From Paracoccaceae bacterium (GTDB lineage: Bacteria; Pseudomonadota; Alphaproteobacteria; Rhodobacterales; Rhodobacteraceae): a stretch of DNA of 64,000 nucleotides. The translations under genes and the position numbers were made by a program. Numbering within the stretch: the stretch's first letter is position 1; each line of letters begins with the position of its first letter. Shown here one piece after another: positions 34,843-44,540 of this stretch. The stretch covers positions 62,001 through 126,000 of the forward strand of contig JAFWNM010000029.1 of the NCBI GenBank assembly GCA_017510335.1, in the 5' to 3' direction. The notes below the pieces were generated by a model, which saw only the letters and a program-made list of their open reading frames with translations, was not told the DNA's origin and ran no database searches.

Positions 34843-34872
34843 AAAGTCACTTACGTCAGGAAACCTGACTTT
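34843..34872. promoter_or_regulatory. Candidate XylR operator in the xylF-xylR divergent promoter
   Basis: Two nested inverted repeats in the AT-rich 230-bp divergent region: AAAGTCA (34843-34849) with TGACTTT (34866-34872), and GTCAGG (34855-34860) with CCTGAC (34864-34869). The position between xylF and a ROK repressor gene fits a regulator that senses xylose, but binding is inferred, not shown. Confidence 0.5.
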
Positions 34873-34980
34873 TATCTGCTTAAAACGCCCTGCATGGCGA
34901 TTTTTCTTGATGTTTATGCCAGCTTCAGATGTTATTAATTTAGGACGTGAAGTTATTATCGTGCTGGGGAGGGCAGGAAA

Positions 34981-36282
34981 ATGACGCCGCATCTTGTCGG
35001 GGCCATTACATCGGACACGGATGAACCGGCAGGTTGCGGGCCTGTTCTGGCCAATATTGCGCCCGTGCCACGCCCGCTGCGGCAAATGCTGTTCGACTAC
35101 ACCCGCGCCCATGGCAAAACCACCCGCGCGGATATGGTGCGCGCCCTTGGGGTCAGCGCAGCGTCCGTCAGTGCGGTGACGGCCGAACTTATTGCAGAAG
35201 GGTTCCTGCGCGAAACCGCCATCCCGCCCGCACTGGACACGGACCAACCCCGCACGGGGCGCGGTCGCCCGCCTGTGGAACTGGAAGTCGTGTCCGAAGC
35301 CTATCATGTGGTCGGCATGAAGCTGGGCGACCAGCGCCACACTGCCGTGTTAAGCGATTTCGCAGGCCGCAGGATTGCCGAAGCCAGCGTTCCCACCCGC
35401 CCCAACCGCAAAAGCCCCGCCATTCTGGTGGCCGAAGCCCGCGCGCTGATGGACAAATTGCTGGCGTCGCAGGGAATGCAATTGCGCGATATTCATTCCA
35501 TCGGCGTCGGCATGGCGGGGATGGTGGACCATGCAACCGGCAATGTGCCCTGGTCGCCAATGCTGGATTCGCCTGGAACGGCGTTAAGCGCGCAATTTCA
35601 GGGTGCATTCGGCGTGCCCACCTATCTGGACAATGACGCGAACCTGCTGACGCTTGCGGAACTGTGGTTCGGCGGCGGGCGCCACAAATCGGATTTCGCG
35701 GTTGTCACCATTGAACATGGTGTCGGCATGGGGCTTGTTATTTTCAACCAGCTTTACAGGGGCGCGCGCGGTGTGGGCCTTGAACTGGGGCATACCAAGG
35801 TGCAACTGGACGGTGCCTTGTGCCGCTGCGGCAAACGCGGCTGTCTGGAAGCCTATGTTGCGGATTACGCACTTGCGCGCGAGGCCGCGACGGCACTTGA
35901 CCAGCATGCCAGCCTGTCCGAAAGCCCGCTTGCCTTGCTGGAAGACCTGTTTTCCGAAGCCCGCCGCGGCAATGAAGCGGCGCTGTCCATTTTCCGGCGC
36001 GCAGGGCGGTATCTGGCGCTTGGCCTGTCGAATGTGGTGCAAATGTTCGACCCGGAAGTTGTCATCCTGTCCGGCGGGCGCATGCAATATGACTACTTGT
36101 ATGCCCGCGAAGTGATGGCCGAAATGCAGGCCATGACCTTAATCGGGGCACGCCCCCCTGCCCGCGTCGAAATCCACGCATGGGGGGATCTGGTCTGGGC
36201 GCAAGGCGCGGTCGCCCTGGCACTTGGGGCCTTGACCGAAAACCTGCTGGGCGGCACCGTTACACGCGGCAGCGCCGCATGA
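34981..36282 (+). CDS. xylR: ROK-family xylose repressor
   Basis: 433 residues. An N-terminal winged helix-turn-helix (TTRADMVRALGVSAASVSAVTAELIAEGFL, about residues 42-72) is followed by a ROK sugar-kinase-like domain with the zinc motif CRCGKRGCLE and the phosphate loop GMAGMVDHATG. AT-rich DNA and the ribosome site GGGGAGGGCAGGAAA precede the ATG. Divergent from xylF, hence the likely D-xylose-responsive repressor of xylFHGBA. The stop overlaps the start of the CRTAC1-like gene. Confidence 0.9.
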   Translation: MTPHLVGAITSDTDEPAGCGPVLANIAPVPRPLRQMLFDYTRAHGKTTRADMVRALGVSAASVSAVTAELIAEGFLRETAIPPALDTDQPRTGRGRPPVELEVVSEAYHVVGMKLGDQRHTAVLSDFAGRRIAEASVPTRPNRKSPAILVAEARALMDKLLASQGMQLRDIHSIGVGMAGMVDHATGNVPWSPMLDSPGTALSAQFQGAFGVPTYLDNDANLLTLAELWFGGGRHKSDFAVVTIEHGVGMGLVIFNQLYRGARGVGLELGHTKVQLDGALCRCGKRGCLEAYVADYALAREAATALDQHASLSESPLALLEDLFSEARRGNEAALSIFRRAGRYLALGLSNVVQMFDPEVVILSGGRMQYDYLYAREVMAEMQAMTLIGARPPARVEIHAWGDLVWAQGAVALALGALTENLLGGTVTRGSAA

Positions 36283-37769
36283 GGGGCGCGTTGTTGTTGG
36301 CTTTGGTCGTCGCGGCCCCCCCTGCCCTGTCACAAACCCCCCAATTTGCGGATCTGAGCAATACCATGCCCGAACATCACTACAGTGGCGGCTGGGAATA
36401 TTTCGTGGGCGGGGGTGTGGCGGCGTTCGATTGCAGCGATAACGGCCTGCCCGATCTGTTTCTGGCCGGCGGTGACGGACCGGCCTTGTTGCTGCGCAAC
36501 CATGGCGACATGGTGTTCGCACCGCAGGACACTGGCCTGCAGGGTGTGACCGGCGCCTATCCGCTGGATATTGACGGCGACGGGGTTTTGGATCTGTTCG
36601 TGCTGCGCGTCGGGCCAAATGTGGTGTTGCGTGGTCTGGGGGAGTGCCAGTTCGAGGACGCGACCGAAGCGCTTGGCATTGATGCGGGCACAGGCTGGTC
36701 CACAGCGTTCAGCGCGTGGTGGGAAGCAGGCGCAGACCGGCCCAGTATGTTCGTTGGCAATTATGTCGACCGCGACGACCCCACTGGCCCGTTCTTTGCC
36801 TGCGATGACAACCAGTTGTTGCGCCCTGATGGCACGGGCTGGATATCGGCGGCATTTGGCCCCGGGTTTTGCCCACTTTCGGCCCTGGCCGCGCGCGATG
36901 CCCGCGGCCGCATGACGCTGCGCCTGTCCAATGACCGGCATTATTATGTGCGCGGCGGCTATGAACAGATGTGGGATATTGCCGATGCGCGTTTTCTGGG
37001 GGCCGAGGATGGCTGGCCGGACCTGATGCTATGGGGAATGGGCATTGCCAGCCGCGACATAACCGGCAACGGGCTGGCGGATGTTTACCTAACCTCCATG
37101 GCTGACCAGATGCTGCAACTGGCCCAGCCGGACGGCACTTACAGCACTGCCCCCTTCAGCATGGGCCACACCGCGCACCGCCCCTATATGGGCGACGATG
37201 GTCGCCCGTCCACAGGTTGGCATGCCCAATGGGGGGATGTGAACAACAACACACGCGCAGACCTGTTCATCGCCAAGGGCAATGTGGACCAGATGCCTGA
37301 TCTGGCCATGGCCGACCCCAACAACCTGCTGCTGAACGGGGCGGATGGCACGTTTTCCGAAGCGGCGCATCTGGCCGGGCTGGCGGATTTCGCGCGTTCG
37401 CGCGGGGCAGCGCTTGTGGATCTGGACAGCGACGGGCGGCTTGATCTGGTTGTTATCAACCGCCGCGCCCCTGCCCGCGTGTATCGTAACGTCACCGATG
37501 GGGTTGGCAACTGGCTGGCGGTTGCCTTGCGCCAAAGCGGGCCAAACCGCTTTGGCATTGGCGCGCGGGTGACCGTGGGCACGCAAACCGCCACGCAATG
37601 GCAAGACATCACACTTGGCGGGGGGCATGCAGGCGGGCAGCTTGTGCCGCTGCATTTCGGTCTGGGAAACGCCACACAAGCAGATGTGCATGTCCGGTGG
37701 CCCGACGGGCGCGAAACCCGCCACCAGATAAGGGATGCCAACCAGACTGTTACACTGCGCCCTGATTAG
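36279..37769 (+). CDS. CRTAC1-like secreted protein with FG-GAP/VCBS repeats and ASPIC/UnbV domain
   Basis: 496 residues from the ATG at 36279 (ATGA overlap with xylR). A signal peptide of 19 residues (RGALLLALVVAAPPALSQ) is followed by FADLSNTMPEHHYSGGWEYFVGGGVAAFDCSDNGLPDLFLAGGDGPALLL, the usual start of CRTAC1-type proteins. Several Ca-binding repeat units of the form D-x-D-x-D-G appear (DIDGDGVLDLF, DVNNNTRADLF, DLDSDGRLDLV). The C-terminal 90 residues (GNWLAVALRQSGPNRFGIGARVTV...HVRWPDGRET) form an ASPIC/UnbV domain. Extracellular or periplasmic; role unknown. Coupling to a sugar repressor is unusual. Confidence 0.9.
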   Translation: MRGALLLALVVAAPPALSQTPQFADLSNTMPEHHYSGGWEYFVGGGVAAFDCSDNGLPDLFLAGGDGPALLLRNHGDMVFAPQDTGLQGVTGAYPLDIDGDGVLDLFVLRVGPNVVLRGLGECQFEDATEALGIDAGTGWSTAFSAWWEAGADRPSMFVGNYVDRDDPTGPFFACDDNQLLRPDGTGWISAAFGPGFCPLSALAARDARGRMTLRLSNDRHYYVRGGYEQMWDIADARFLGAEDGWPDLMLWGMGIASRDITGNGLADVYLTSMADQMLQLAQPDGTYSTAPFSMGHTAHRPYMGDDGRPSTGWHAQWGDVNNNTRADLFIAKGNVDQMPDLAMADPNNLLLNGADGTFSEAAHLAGLADFARSRGAALVDLDSDGRLDLVVINRRAPARVYRNVTDGVGNWLAVALRQSGPNRFGIGARVTVGTQTATQWQDITLGGGHAGGQLVPLHFGLGNATQADVHVRWPDGRETRHQIRDANQTVTLRPD

Positions 37770-37791
37770 GGCACATCACAAAGCCGCCGAA

Positions 37792-37822
37792 GCGCTGCGT
37801 TGCGGTATTCAGCACGCAGCGC
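37792..37822. terminator. Hairpin between convergent genes
   Basis: Perfect 9-bp arms GCGCTGCGT (37792-37800) and ACGCAGCGC (37814-37822) with a 13-nt loop, in the gap between the CRTAC1-like gene and the Gfo/Idh/MocA gene on the other strand. No T-run, so a terminator role is tentative. Confidence 0.45.
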
Positions 37823-37926
37823 GTCAGCCTTTGGGCCTGCACTGGTTCTTCTGTTCCCCGAACACAAGCCCGCGCTGGAGCATGTTCAAGAAACTAAATC
37901 CGGTTCCCACTTCTGAGCGACATGCC

Positions 37927-38922
37927 CTAGATGTCGAGCCCGGCGATCATGCGTTCCAGCCGTTCCATGGCGCGCACGCCATCGGAAATGTCAGGAAAAT
38001 CCCGCTTCGCACCTTGAAGCACTGCGCCCACATCGGCCAACAAGGCCCCGTAGCCCTTGTGGTCCTCATTTGCGGCAGCGGTGAAATTCGGCGTCCAGCT
38101 TAATGTATCGCTGGCCGGGTCCAATGTGGCAGCGGAATCATCGGCCTTGAAGGGTGGGTCACGATACAAGGCCACGTTGATGATATTGTCCACATGCAGG
38201 CGCGCATGATCACCCATGATACGGATCTCTTCCATCGGGGTGCCGCGCGACTGGACAGTGCCCATCACCACATTGCCGATCACCCCGCCTGCAGTGGTGA
38301 AGTTCAGATGCAGCAGCAGTTTTCCGGGCTGGGGGGAAATGCTGCGCACCTGCATGTCCCCGAAATCTTCGCCAGCGAACCACGGGATCAGGTCCATGTA
38401 GTGGACGCAGTGGTGCAGGAAGAAGCCGGTGTAATCGGGTTCACCGGCGAAATAGGTGGGGGCCGTCATATACGCACCCGTAATCCCCAGAACCCGGCCA
38501 AACCCCCCATCTGCCAACACATTCTTGGCAATACGGTTGCCCGTGGAGTAGCGCTTCATGAACCCCACGATCACGGGTTTACCCGCCACGTCTGCGGCGC
38601 GCGCAATTTCGCGCGCGCCCCGGGCCGTGGCGGCGGGGGGTTTTTCCATGAATACCGGCAGCCCGCGCGCAAGCGCGGCCAGGGCCGCCGCATGATGCAG
38701 GTCCGGGCCAACAGCCATACCGATTGCGTCCAGCCCCGGTGTGGCAATCAGGTCGTGAAAATCCGAATGCAGCGCGGTAACACCGTATTCGGCCGCCACT
38801 TGTGCCATTGCGTCCCCGTCACGGTCGCACAGGGCCGCAATGCGCATGCCATTGCGCCCCATCTGTGGAAGCAGCATTTGCCGCGCGTGACGGCCACACC
38901 CGATCCATCCGATATTGATCAT
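37927..38922 (-). CDS. Gfo/Idh/MocA-family NAD(P)-dependent sugar dehydrogenase
   Basis: 331 residues with the N-terminal nucleotide-binding fold [20 protein letters not shown] and the family's [14 protein letters not shown] motif (conserved EKP lysine), then [14 protein letters not shown], where the catalytic His-x3-D pair is usually found. Likely oxidises or epimerises the sugar brought in by the neighbouring ABC importer. Last gene of the seven-gene minus-strand operon; its ATG overlaps the stop of the isomerase gene. Confidence 0.92.
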   Translation of the reverse strand: MINIGWIGCGRHARQMLLPQMGRNGMRIAALCDRDGDAMAQVAAEYGVTALHSDFHDLIATPGLDAIGMAVGPDLHHAAALAALARGLPVFMEKPPAATARGAREIARAADVAGKPVIVGFMKRYSTGNRIAKNVLADGGFGRVLGITGAYMTAPTYFAGEPDYTGFFLHHCVHYMDLIPWFAGEDFGDMQVRSISPQPGKLLLHLNFTTAGGVIGNVVMGTVQSRGTPMEEIRIMGDHARLHVDNIINVALYRDPPFKADDSAATLDPASDTLSWTPNFTAAANEDHKGYGALLADVGAVLQGAKRDFPDISDGVRAMERLERMIAGLDI

Positions 38923-39806
38923 TGGTCCACCTCTGCCAGGGCAAGCGCGTTGCGAATGACGCCCAGACCCGCGCGCAACTTGTCAGTCTCGTCCTCTTGG
39001 GGGGCACGCCAATGGGCAATGGGCAGGGCCACCCTGTCATCGGCGCGGCGGAAGGGTTCCAGCGCGATTGGGCCGTCATACCCCGCCTGATGCAGCGCCC
39101 GCATGACAGCGGGCCAGTCAATATGTCCAGTGCCCGCATGACCGCGATGGTTTTCATTCGCCTGAAAATGCACGATCCGGTCCCCGGCAAGGCGGATTGC
39201 ATCAGGGATGGAGCGTTCTTCCATATTCATATGGAAAGTATCAAGCATGATACCCAGCCCGCTATCCCCCACCGCATCCACCACTTCAATGGCCTGTCGG
39301 GTTGTCGACACAATGTCGGTTTCAAACCGGTTCAACGGCTCCAGCCCGAACACCACGCCCGCATCGCGGGCAATGGGGGCCACCTGCGCCAGTCCGTCAA
39401 TGGTGCGCGCAGCACGCGCGGCAATGTCATCATCGCTGCGCGGCACCGGCGGACGGCCAGCGAAAACCATCGGTTCCCCGTAAAGCGGCCCGCCGATGAT
39501 GGACGCGCCCAGTTGTGCGGCCACATCCACAGTGCGTTTCAGATACTCGATTCCCCCTTGCCGGTTCACCGCATCATCTGACGCGATGCTGCGCTGGGGG
39601 TTTACGCGCGCGGCCAGCACGACAAACAGCCCTGCATCTGCGGCGGCCGCCCTGACATCTGCCAGCGGCAGGTTGTCTTCGGGTTCGGGCACCAGTAGCT
39701 CGATGAAATCGAACCCGATATGGGCAGCCTTTGCAAAATAATGAAGATCCTGGCCGGTAAACGGTCGGGTGAACTGCATCGAAATGATGCCAACGGGGTT
39801 TTTCAC
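38919..39806 (-). CDS. Sugar phosphate isomerase/epimerase, TIM-barrel (AP endonuclease 2 family)
   Basis: 295 residues from a GTG at 39806 preceded by AAGGAAAGGAAAT; the longer open frame upstream overlaps the permease gene and is not used. Metal-site segments are visible: [14 protein letters not shown] (Glu), [15 protein letters not shown] (Asp and His), [20 protein letters not shown] (His) and IALEPFRR (Glu), as in D-psicose/tagatose 3-epimerase-like enzymes. Probably isomerises the imported sugar or its 3-keto form. Confidence 0.9.
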   Translation of the reverse strand: MKNPVGIISMQFTRPFTGQDLHYFAKAAHIGFDFIELLVPEPEDNLPLADVRAAAADAGLFVVLAARVNPQRSIASDDAVNRQGGIEYLKRTVDVAAQLGASIIGGPLYGEPMVFAGRPPVPRSDDDIAARAARTIDGLAQVAPIARDAGVVFGLEPLNRFETDIVSTTRQAIEVVDAVGDSGLGIMLDTFHMNMEERSIPDAIRLAGDRIVHFQANENHRGHAGTGHIDWPAVMRALHQAGYDGPIALEPFRRADDRVALPIAHWRAPQEDETDKLRAGLGVIRNALALAEVDQ

Positions 39807-39823
39807 TGTATTTCCTTTCCTTC

Positions 39824-40660
39824 TCAGCCTTTGACCGCGCCTTGCGTCAGCCCCGAGATCAGGCGTTTTTGCACCAACAGGAACAGGATTGTTGCTGGCA
39901 GGGCACCGACGATCCCCCCCGAAGTCAACAGGCCCCATTGCACTTCGTATTCGCCAATCAGGGTCTGAACGGCCACCGTGATGGGGCGCACGTTCCGGCC
40001 CCCAAGGGTCAGCGCATACAAATATTCGTTCCATGACGTGATGAAGATATAAATGCCGGTGGCAATGATACCGGGCAGGCATAGCGGCAGAATGACCCGG
40101 CGCAGCGCCTGCATTCTGGTGCAGCCATCGGTCATCGCGGCTTCGTCCAGCGATTTGGGAATGCCGTTCATGTAACTGACCATCATCCACACCGAAAACG
40201 GAATCGCCACAGTGGAATTGGCGATGATCAGCGCAAGATGCGTATCAAGCAGGCCCAGAACCCGCATCAGTATGAACAGCGGCAGGATGAGCAACACCAA
40301 CGGAAACATGTTGATCAGCAGGAATTGCACCATCAAGATACGCTTGCCCCGGAAATTGAACCGTGAAAACGCATAGGCCGCTGTTACCGACAGCGACAAC
40401 CCCACCGCCACTGTGCCAAGTGCCACAATCAGACTGTCCAGCATGTTGCCCGCAAACCCCACCGTGGCAAACAGCCGGGTGTAGTTTTCAATCGTTGCGT
40501 TCCAGATGGACGGGCCTTCGGTGAACAAGGTTGATTCCGGACTGATCGAGGTGATGAACATCCACAAATATGGCCCCAGCGTGAAAGTCAGGATCACCAG
40601 CATGGGCAGATCAACTGTCAGGATGCGGCGCAGGGTTGAGCGTTTGCCAAGTGCCATCAC
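39824..40660 (-). CDS. Carbohydrate ABC transporter permease, MalG type
   Basis: 278 residues with six hydrophobic helices and the EAA loop [29 protein letters not shown] preceded by [14 protein letters not shown]. Overlaps the first permease gene by 4 bp. Second membrane subunit of a CUT1 family importer; the ATPase partner is most likely the MalK-type protein encoded divergently at 44616-45728. Confidence 0.94.
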   Translation of the reverse strand: MMALGKRSTLRRILTVDLPMLVILTFTLGPYLWMFITSISPESTLFTEGPSIWNATIENYTRLFATVGFAGNMLDSLIVALGTVAVGLSLSVTAAYAFSRFNFRGKRILMVQFLLINMFPLVLLILPLFILMRVLGLLDTHLALIIANSTVAIPFSVWMMVSYMNGIPKSLDEAAMTDGCTRMQALRRVILPLCLPGIIATGIYIFITSWNEYLYALTLGGRNVRPITVAVQTLIGEYEVQWGLLTSGGIVGALPATILFLLVQKRLISGLTQGAVKG

Positions 40661-41568
40661 TGCACCGCCTTTGCGGTGCGCCGCAGATAAACCAACACAA
40701 TAACCATCAGCATCAGCGTAAACAGCGTGGCAATGGCTGATCCATAGCCGAAATCCAGATTGGTGCGCGCCTTGATGAAGGCATATAGCGGCAAGGTATG
40801 GGTCGCATAGCCCGGCCCACCCCCTGTCATAACGAAAATCACGTCAAAACTGTTGGCAACCCAGATGGTGCGCAGTAGCACCGCCGTGACAACAACGCCG
40901 GAAATGCCCGGCAAGGTGATATGCCAGAACTGCCGCCAGGAACTTGCCCCGTCAATGCTTGCGGCCTCGTAATAGCTGCGCGGAATGGATTGCAGGCCAG
41001 CAAGGATCATGACAGCGAAGAACGGAAACCCCTGCCATGTCAGCGTCAGAATGATGGCGGCAAGTGCCGTGTCGGGGTTGGCCAGCCATGGGATGGCCCG
41101 CTGGATCAGCCCAACCCGCAACAAAAGCTCATTCGCGATGCCGTAGTTGCTGTCATAAATCCACACCCACATCAGCGCAATCACCACCGATGGCAGCGCC
41201 CATGGAATGATAACCAGCGCCCGCGCAACCGGACGCCACGGAAATTGCTGGTTCAGCAAAAGCGCCGTGACCAGCCCAAGCAAAAGCTGCGCGGGGATGG
41301 TGGCCGCCATCCAGATGATGGTGTGGCGCAGGGATATCCAGAACACTTCGTCATTCAGGGCGGCGCGAAAATTCTTCAGGCCCACAAACTCGAACACGTT
41401 GGGGCGAAACAGCACATAATCATGCAGACTCATCCACACAGTCTGGACCATGGGAAAGAAGACGATGGCCAGCGTAACCAGAACTGCGGGCGACAGCATC
41501 GCATAGGGCAACACAATCCGCGAAAGCGGGCGGCGGTGGGGCCTGTCGGGGGGGTCTGCAAGGGTCAT
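40657..41568 (-). CDS. Carbohydrate ABC transporter permease, MalF type
   Basis: 303 residues from the ATG at 41568 (GAGAG ribosome site). Six helices, with the EAA loop SIPRSYYEAASIDGASSWRQFWHITLPGISGVVVTAVL and the upstream NYGIANELLLRVGL typical of CUT1 permeases such as UgpA. Follows the binding-protein gene. Confidence 0.94.
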   Translation of the reverse strand: MTLADPPDRPHRRPLSRIVLPYAMLSPAVLVTLAIVFFPMVQTVWMSLHDYVLFRPNVFEFVGLKNFRAALNDEVFWISLRHTIIWMAATIPAQLLLGLVTALLLNQQFPWRPVARALVIIPWALPSVVIALMWVWIYDSNYGIANELLLRVGLIQRAIPWLANPDTALAAIILTLTWQGFPFFAVMILAGLQSIPRSYYEAASIDGASSWRQFWHITLPGISGVVVTAVLLRTIWVANSFDVIFVMTGGGPGYATHTLPLYAFIKARTNLDFGYGSAIATLFTLMLMVIVLVYLRRTAKAVQ

Positions 41569-41603
41569 TTGCACTCTCTCAGGAAAGCGGGCAGCAAGGG
41601 AAA

Positions 41604-41629
41604 GACAGGGCACCAAGGGGCGCCCTGTC
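41604..41629. repeat. Intercistronic hairpin after the sugar-binding-protein gene
   Basis: Perfect 8-bp arms GACAGGGC (41604-41611) and GCCCTGTC (41622-41629) with a 10-nt loop, in the 75-bp gap between the binding-protein and permease genes. Same position as the hairpin in the xylose operon, consistent with excess binding-protein mRNA. Confidence 0.6.
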
Positions 41630-41643
41630 AGCGCATCAGACGA

Positions 41644-42858
41644 TCAGTTTGAAAACAGGTCGGAAATCTGTTTGTTCATCTGCTCGGCGCCAATGTCGCC
41701 AATCAAAACCCGCTGCATTGCTGTGGCCCAGACCGTGTTCACGAAATCAGACGTTTCGGGCACGTTTGGAAGCAATTCGGCATAAGGCAATGAATCCACC
41801 GTTGCCTGAACAAAGCGCGGCGGATGCAGCGACCAGGTTTCAGTGTCGGCCTTGACCACTGGCAATTGCCCCGTCGCTTCGTTGAACAGGGCGTTGTTGC
41901 CTGCGGATGACAGGAAGGAAATCCATTTCCACGCCGCTTCCTTGTCTTCGGCACTGGACAGGATCGCGGTGCTTTCATCGCCAAACGCCGTCCAGCGTCC
42001 GCCACCACATTCCGGCACAACAGTCGCCGAAACGTTGTCGCCCAATGCCTCGACCATGCCATTGGCCGACCCGATATGGTGGATGGTCATTGCCGTGCGC
42101 CCGGCCTTGAACGTGCCGATGATTTCCTGAAACCCGTCATTCGGGGTTGAAGGCGGGAACACACCGTCTTCGCGGAACAGATCCGCCACAAATTGCGTGC
42201 CGGCAATGCCCGCTTCCGATGTCAGCCCCTCTGTCAGGCTTACGCCGTCGCGGCCAAGGGTGAAACTGCCCCAATGATCATGCCCGCCGCTGGCACCCCG
42301 GAAGCCGAACCCGTAAACATCGGTCTGCCCGTCACCATTGGTGTCGCGGGTCAGCGCGCGCGCCGCATCGCGGAATTCATCGCAGGTTTGCGGGACAGAC
42401 AGGCCCAGCTCCTCGAACATGTCGGGGCGATAATACAGATACAACACCACATATTGGACCGGCAGGTAATACGCCTGACCGTCTGAAGCGCGGGTCAGTT
42501 CCAGCAGATTGTCCTGAAGCCCGTCCTTGCCGTCCCATGCATCGATCCATTCGCCAATGGGTTCCAGTGCGCCCATTTCCACCAGTCGGGGCTGTGCAAA
42601 CATTTTGACCATTGCCGCGTCAGGGGCGCTGCCGCCAATGATTGCGGTATAAAGCTGGTCATAATAGCTGTTCCAGGGAATATTCTCGGCTTCGATCTTG
42701 ATGCCGGGATTGGCGGCTTCAAACGCGGCAACCAGTTCATTCATCGGATTGTCGGCATTGTCGAAATGATACCAGAACCGCACCGTGCTGTCGGCATGGG
42801 CCAGCCCTGCCGTCAGTGCCAGAACCGAAGCAAGCCCCAGTGTTTTCTTGAAAGTCAT
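41644..42858 (-). CDS. Carbohydrate ABC transporter substrate-binding protein (CUT1)
   Basis: 404 residues with a 22-residue signal peptide (FKKTLGLASVLALTAGLAHA) and mature start DSTVRFWYHFDNADNPMNELVAAFEAANPGIKIE, the pattern of extracellular solute-binding protein family 1 (UgpB-like). GGGAGGAACGAC precedes the ATG. Its ligand cannot be predicted with confidence; glycerol-3-phosphate importers share this layout but have no such downstream enzymes. Confidence 0.93.
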   Translation of the reverse strand: MTFKKTLGLASVLALTAGLAHADSTVRFWYHFDNADNPMNELVAAFEAANPGIKIEAENIPWNSYYDQLYTAIIGGSAPDAAMVKMFAQPRLVEMGALEPIGEWIDAWDGKDGLQDNLLELTRASDGQAYYLPVQYVVLYLYYRPDMFEELGLSVPQTCDEFRDAARALTRDTNGDGQTDVYGFGFRGASGGHDHWGSFTLGRDGVSLTEGLTSEAGIAGTQFVADLFREDGVFPPSTPNDGFQEIIGTFKAGRTAMTIHHIGSANGMVEALGDNVSATVVPECGGGRWTAFGDESTAILSSAEDKEAAWKWISFLSSAGNNALFNEATGQLPVVKADTETWSLHPPRFVQATVDSLPYAELLPNVPETSDFVNTVWATAMQRVLIGDIGAEQMNKQISDLFSN

Positions 42859-42885
42859 GTCGTTCCTCCCTTGTTGTCGCCTTTG

Positions 42886-43797
42886 TCAGGCGCTCCTCCC
42901 ACGAAAAACCTTGCCTGCCCGCGCAAACGCGTCGCGCGCCTCTGGCAGGTCAAGGCCCATCTGCATGAACCCGTGCACCACCCCGTCCACCCGGTCGAAC
43001 GGGTCATCCCGCCCAAGCGCGCGCAGCCGCGCCACCAGATTTTCGCTGTCAGAGAAAAGCGGGTCGCAGGTGGCGGCATTCAGAAATAGCGGCGGCAACG
43101 CGGCAAGCGCCCCGTCATCGGCCAGCAAGGGCACAATCTGGGCATTGGCGCGTATGTCATGCGGCGCATACCAATCCCAATAGCGCCGCATTTTCGCACG
43201 CGTCAGCCCCGGCCCTTCGGCATTGGCGGTATAGGACGGCGTTGTGAAATCAGCACCATACACACCATAAAACAGCAGCGCCTGGGCAGGCAGTTCGGTC
43301 CCTTCGGCAAGCAACCGCAGCATCGCGCATAACGCCAGATTGGCCCCTGCGCTGTCGCCTGCCATGGACCAGCGGCGCGCCGGGTCGCGCGCGTGCCAGG
43401 CGTCGGTCACGTCCTCCAACCCGGCGGGCCAGGGGTGTTCGGGCGATTTACGGTAGTCGAACGTCAGCACGGGACAGCCACATGCCAGCGCCAGCCGCCG
43501 CGCCGCACCTTCGTGGGTTGCGGGCGAACAAAAGGCCCAGCCCCCACCATGGACGTGCAAGATCGCATCGCGCCCGTTGTCATTATGGGGAACCACCCAG
43601 CGGGCTGGCATGCTGCCCGCAACCATGACAGTGCGCGCCTCGGCCATTTCGGGCAGGTTTTCATTCCAGCGCTGGTTTGCCAGCGCGGCCAGGGTTCGGC
43701 CCTGCTGCGGGTCCAGTGTTGTTGGGTCAACCAGCTCGGCATCTTCTTCGGCCAGCCGGGCCAACACGGCGCGCATGGTGTCGGTCAAGGCGTTCAT
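42886..43797 (-). CDS. Alpha/beta hydrolase of the hormone-sensitive-lipase (acetyl esterase) family
   Basis: 303 residues. Oxyanion-hole motif HVHGGGWAFCSP, nucleophile motif GDSAGANLALCAMLRLLAEG, and the acid and His in the C-terminal NAATCDPLFSDSENL and VVHGFMQM. Cytoplasmic: no signal peptide. Between the GntR regulator gene (4-bp overlap) and the binding-protein gene, so it may remove an acetyl or other acyl group, or open a lactone, of the imported sugar. Confidence 0.92.
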   Translation of the reverse strand: MNALTDTMRAVLARLAEEDAELVDPTTLDPQQGRTLAALANQRWNENLPEMAEARTVMVAGSMPARWVVPHNDNGRDAILHVHGGGWAFCSPATHEGAARRLALACGCPVLTFDYRKSPEHPWPAGLEDVTDAWHARDPARRWSMAGDSAGANLALCAMLRLLAEGTELPAQALLFYGVYGADFTTPSYTANAEGPGLTRAKMRRYWDWYAPHDIRANAQIVPLLADDGALAALPPLFLNAATCDPLFSDSENLVARLRALGRDDPFDRVDGVVHGFMQMGLDLPEARDAFARAGKVFRGRSA

Positions 43798-44492
43798 TCC
43801 AGGGCCGTGCCTGTCAGGTCGGGGCCAAAATCCACAATGGTGGCAATATGATGGGCCAGCACATTGCGCAATTGTGCCACATCGCGCGCATCCAGTGCAG
43901 CAAGGATGGGAACATGCCGTTCAGCAGTTTCTTCCAGCGCGCGGTTGGGCCGGGAATTCAGGATCTTGAACCTGTGGTTGTGAATCAGGCACCGTGTCAG
44001 GATCGGCGCGACCAATGGCAGATCTGCCGTATCGAACAGGCGCGCATGGAAGGCCCGGTCATAGACTGACAGCAAATATTCATCACCATCGCGCGCCGCA
44101 TTGCGCATGGCGTTCAAAAGGTCACCAAGATCCGCGCGCAAACGGTCATCGGCACGGGCAACCACGCGGTCCAGATGGTCACATTCCACTTCGCGGCGCA
44201 GGGACAAAAGCGCGCGGGCGTCATCTGCATGGCAGGGGGCAACATGGGTGCCGCGGTTGGGCATCCGCTTCACCAGCCCTTCTTCATGCAACTGCATCAG
44301 GGCCTCGCGCACTGTGCCCTGACTGCACTGGAAACGCTGCGCAAGGTCCAGTTCTGTCAGCGCCTGTTCCGGCGGCAACACACCCAGCACGATTTCCTTC
44401 TGAAGTGCGACGAACACAACATGACTGCGCCGGCTTGACTGACGCGCAACAAGTTCCGTCACCGAGGGTATGCTGAAACTTTCAACGGCCAT
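43794..44492 (-). CDS. GntR-family transcriptional regulator with FCD domain
   Basis: 232 residues from the ATG at 44492 with AAGGAG upstream; the longer frame to 44675 would overlap the divergent ATPase gene and lacks a ribosome site. The wHTH (ALTELDLAQRFQCSQGTVREALMQLHEEGLVKRMPNRGTHVA) is followed by an all-helical FCD effector domain with metal-type residues (DRAFHARLF, LIHNHRF, ERHVPILAALDARD). First gene of its operon and divergent from the MalK gene; repeats at 44541-44576 are candidate operators. Confidence 0.94.
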   Translation of the reverse strand: MAVESFSIPSVTELVARQSSRRSHVVFVALQKEIVLGVLPPEQALTELDLAQRFQCSQGTVREALMQLHEEGLVKRMPNRGTHVAPCHADDARALLSLRREVECDHLDRVVARADDRLRADLGDLLNAMRNAARDGDEYLLSVYDRAFHARLFDTADLPLVAPILTRCLIHNHRFKILNSRPNRALEETAERHVPILAALDARDVAQLRNVLAHHIATIVDFGPDLTGTALE

Positions 44493-44540
44493 ATCTGCGC
44501 CGCTCCTTTTTATTTGGGTCTGCTTTCGGGCTTGCCATAA

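Noticed and set aside
40190-40658. 423-codon version of the isomerase gene starting at 40190
   Set aside because: It would run through the permease gene in another frame; the GTG at 39806 has the ribosome site and matches family length.
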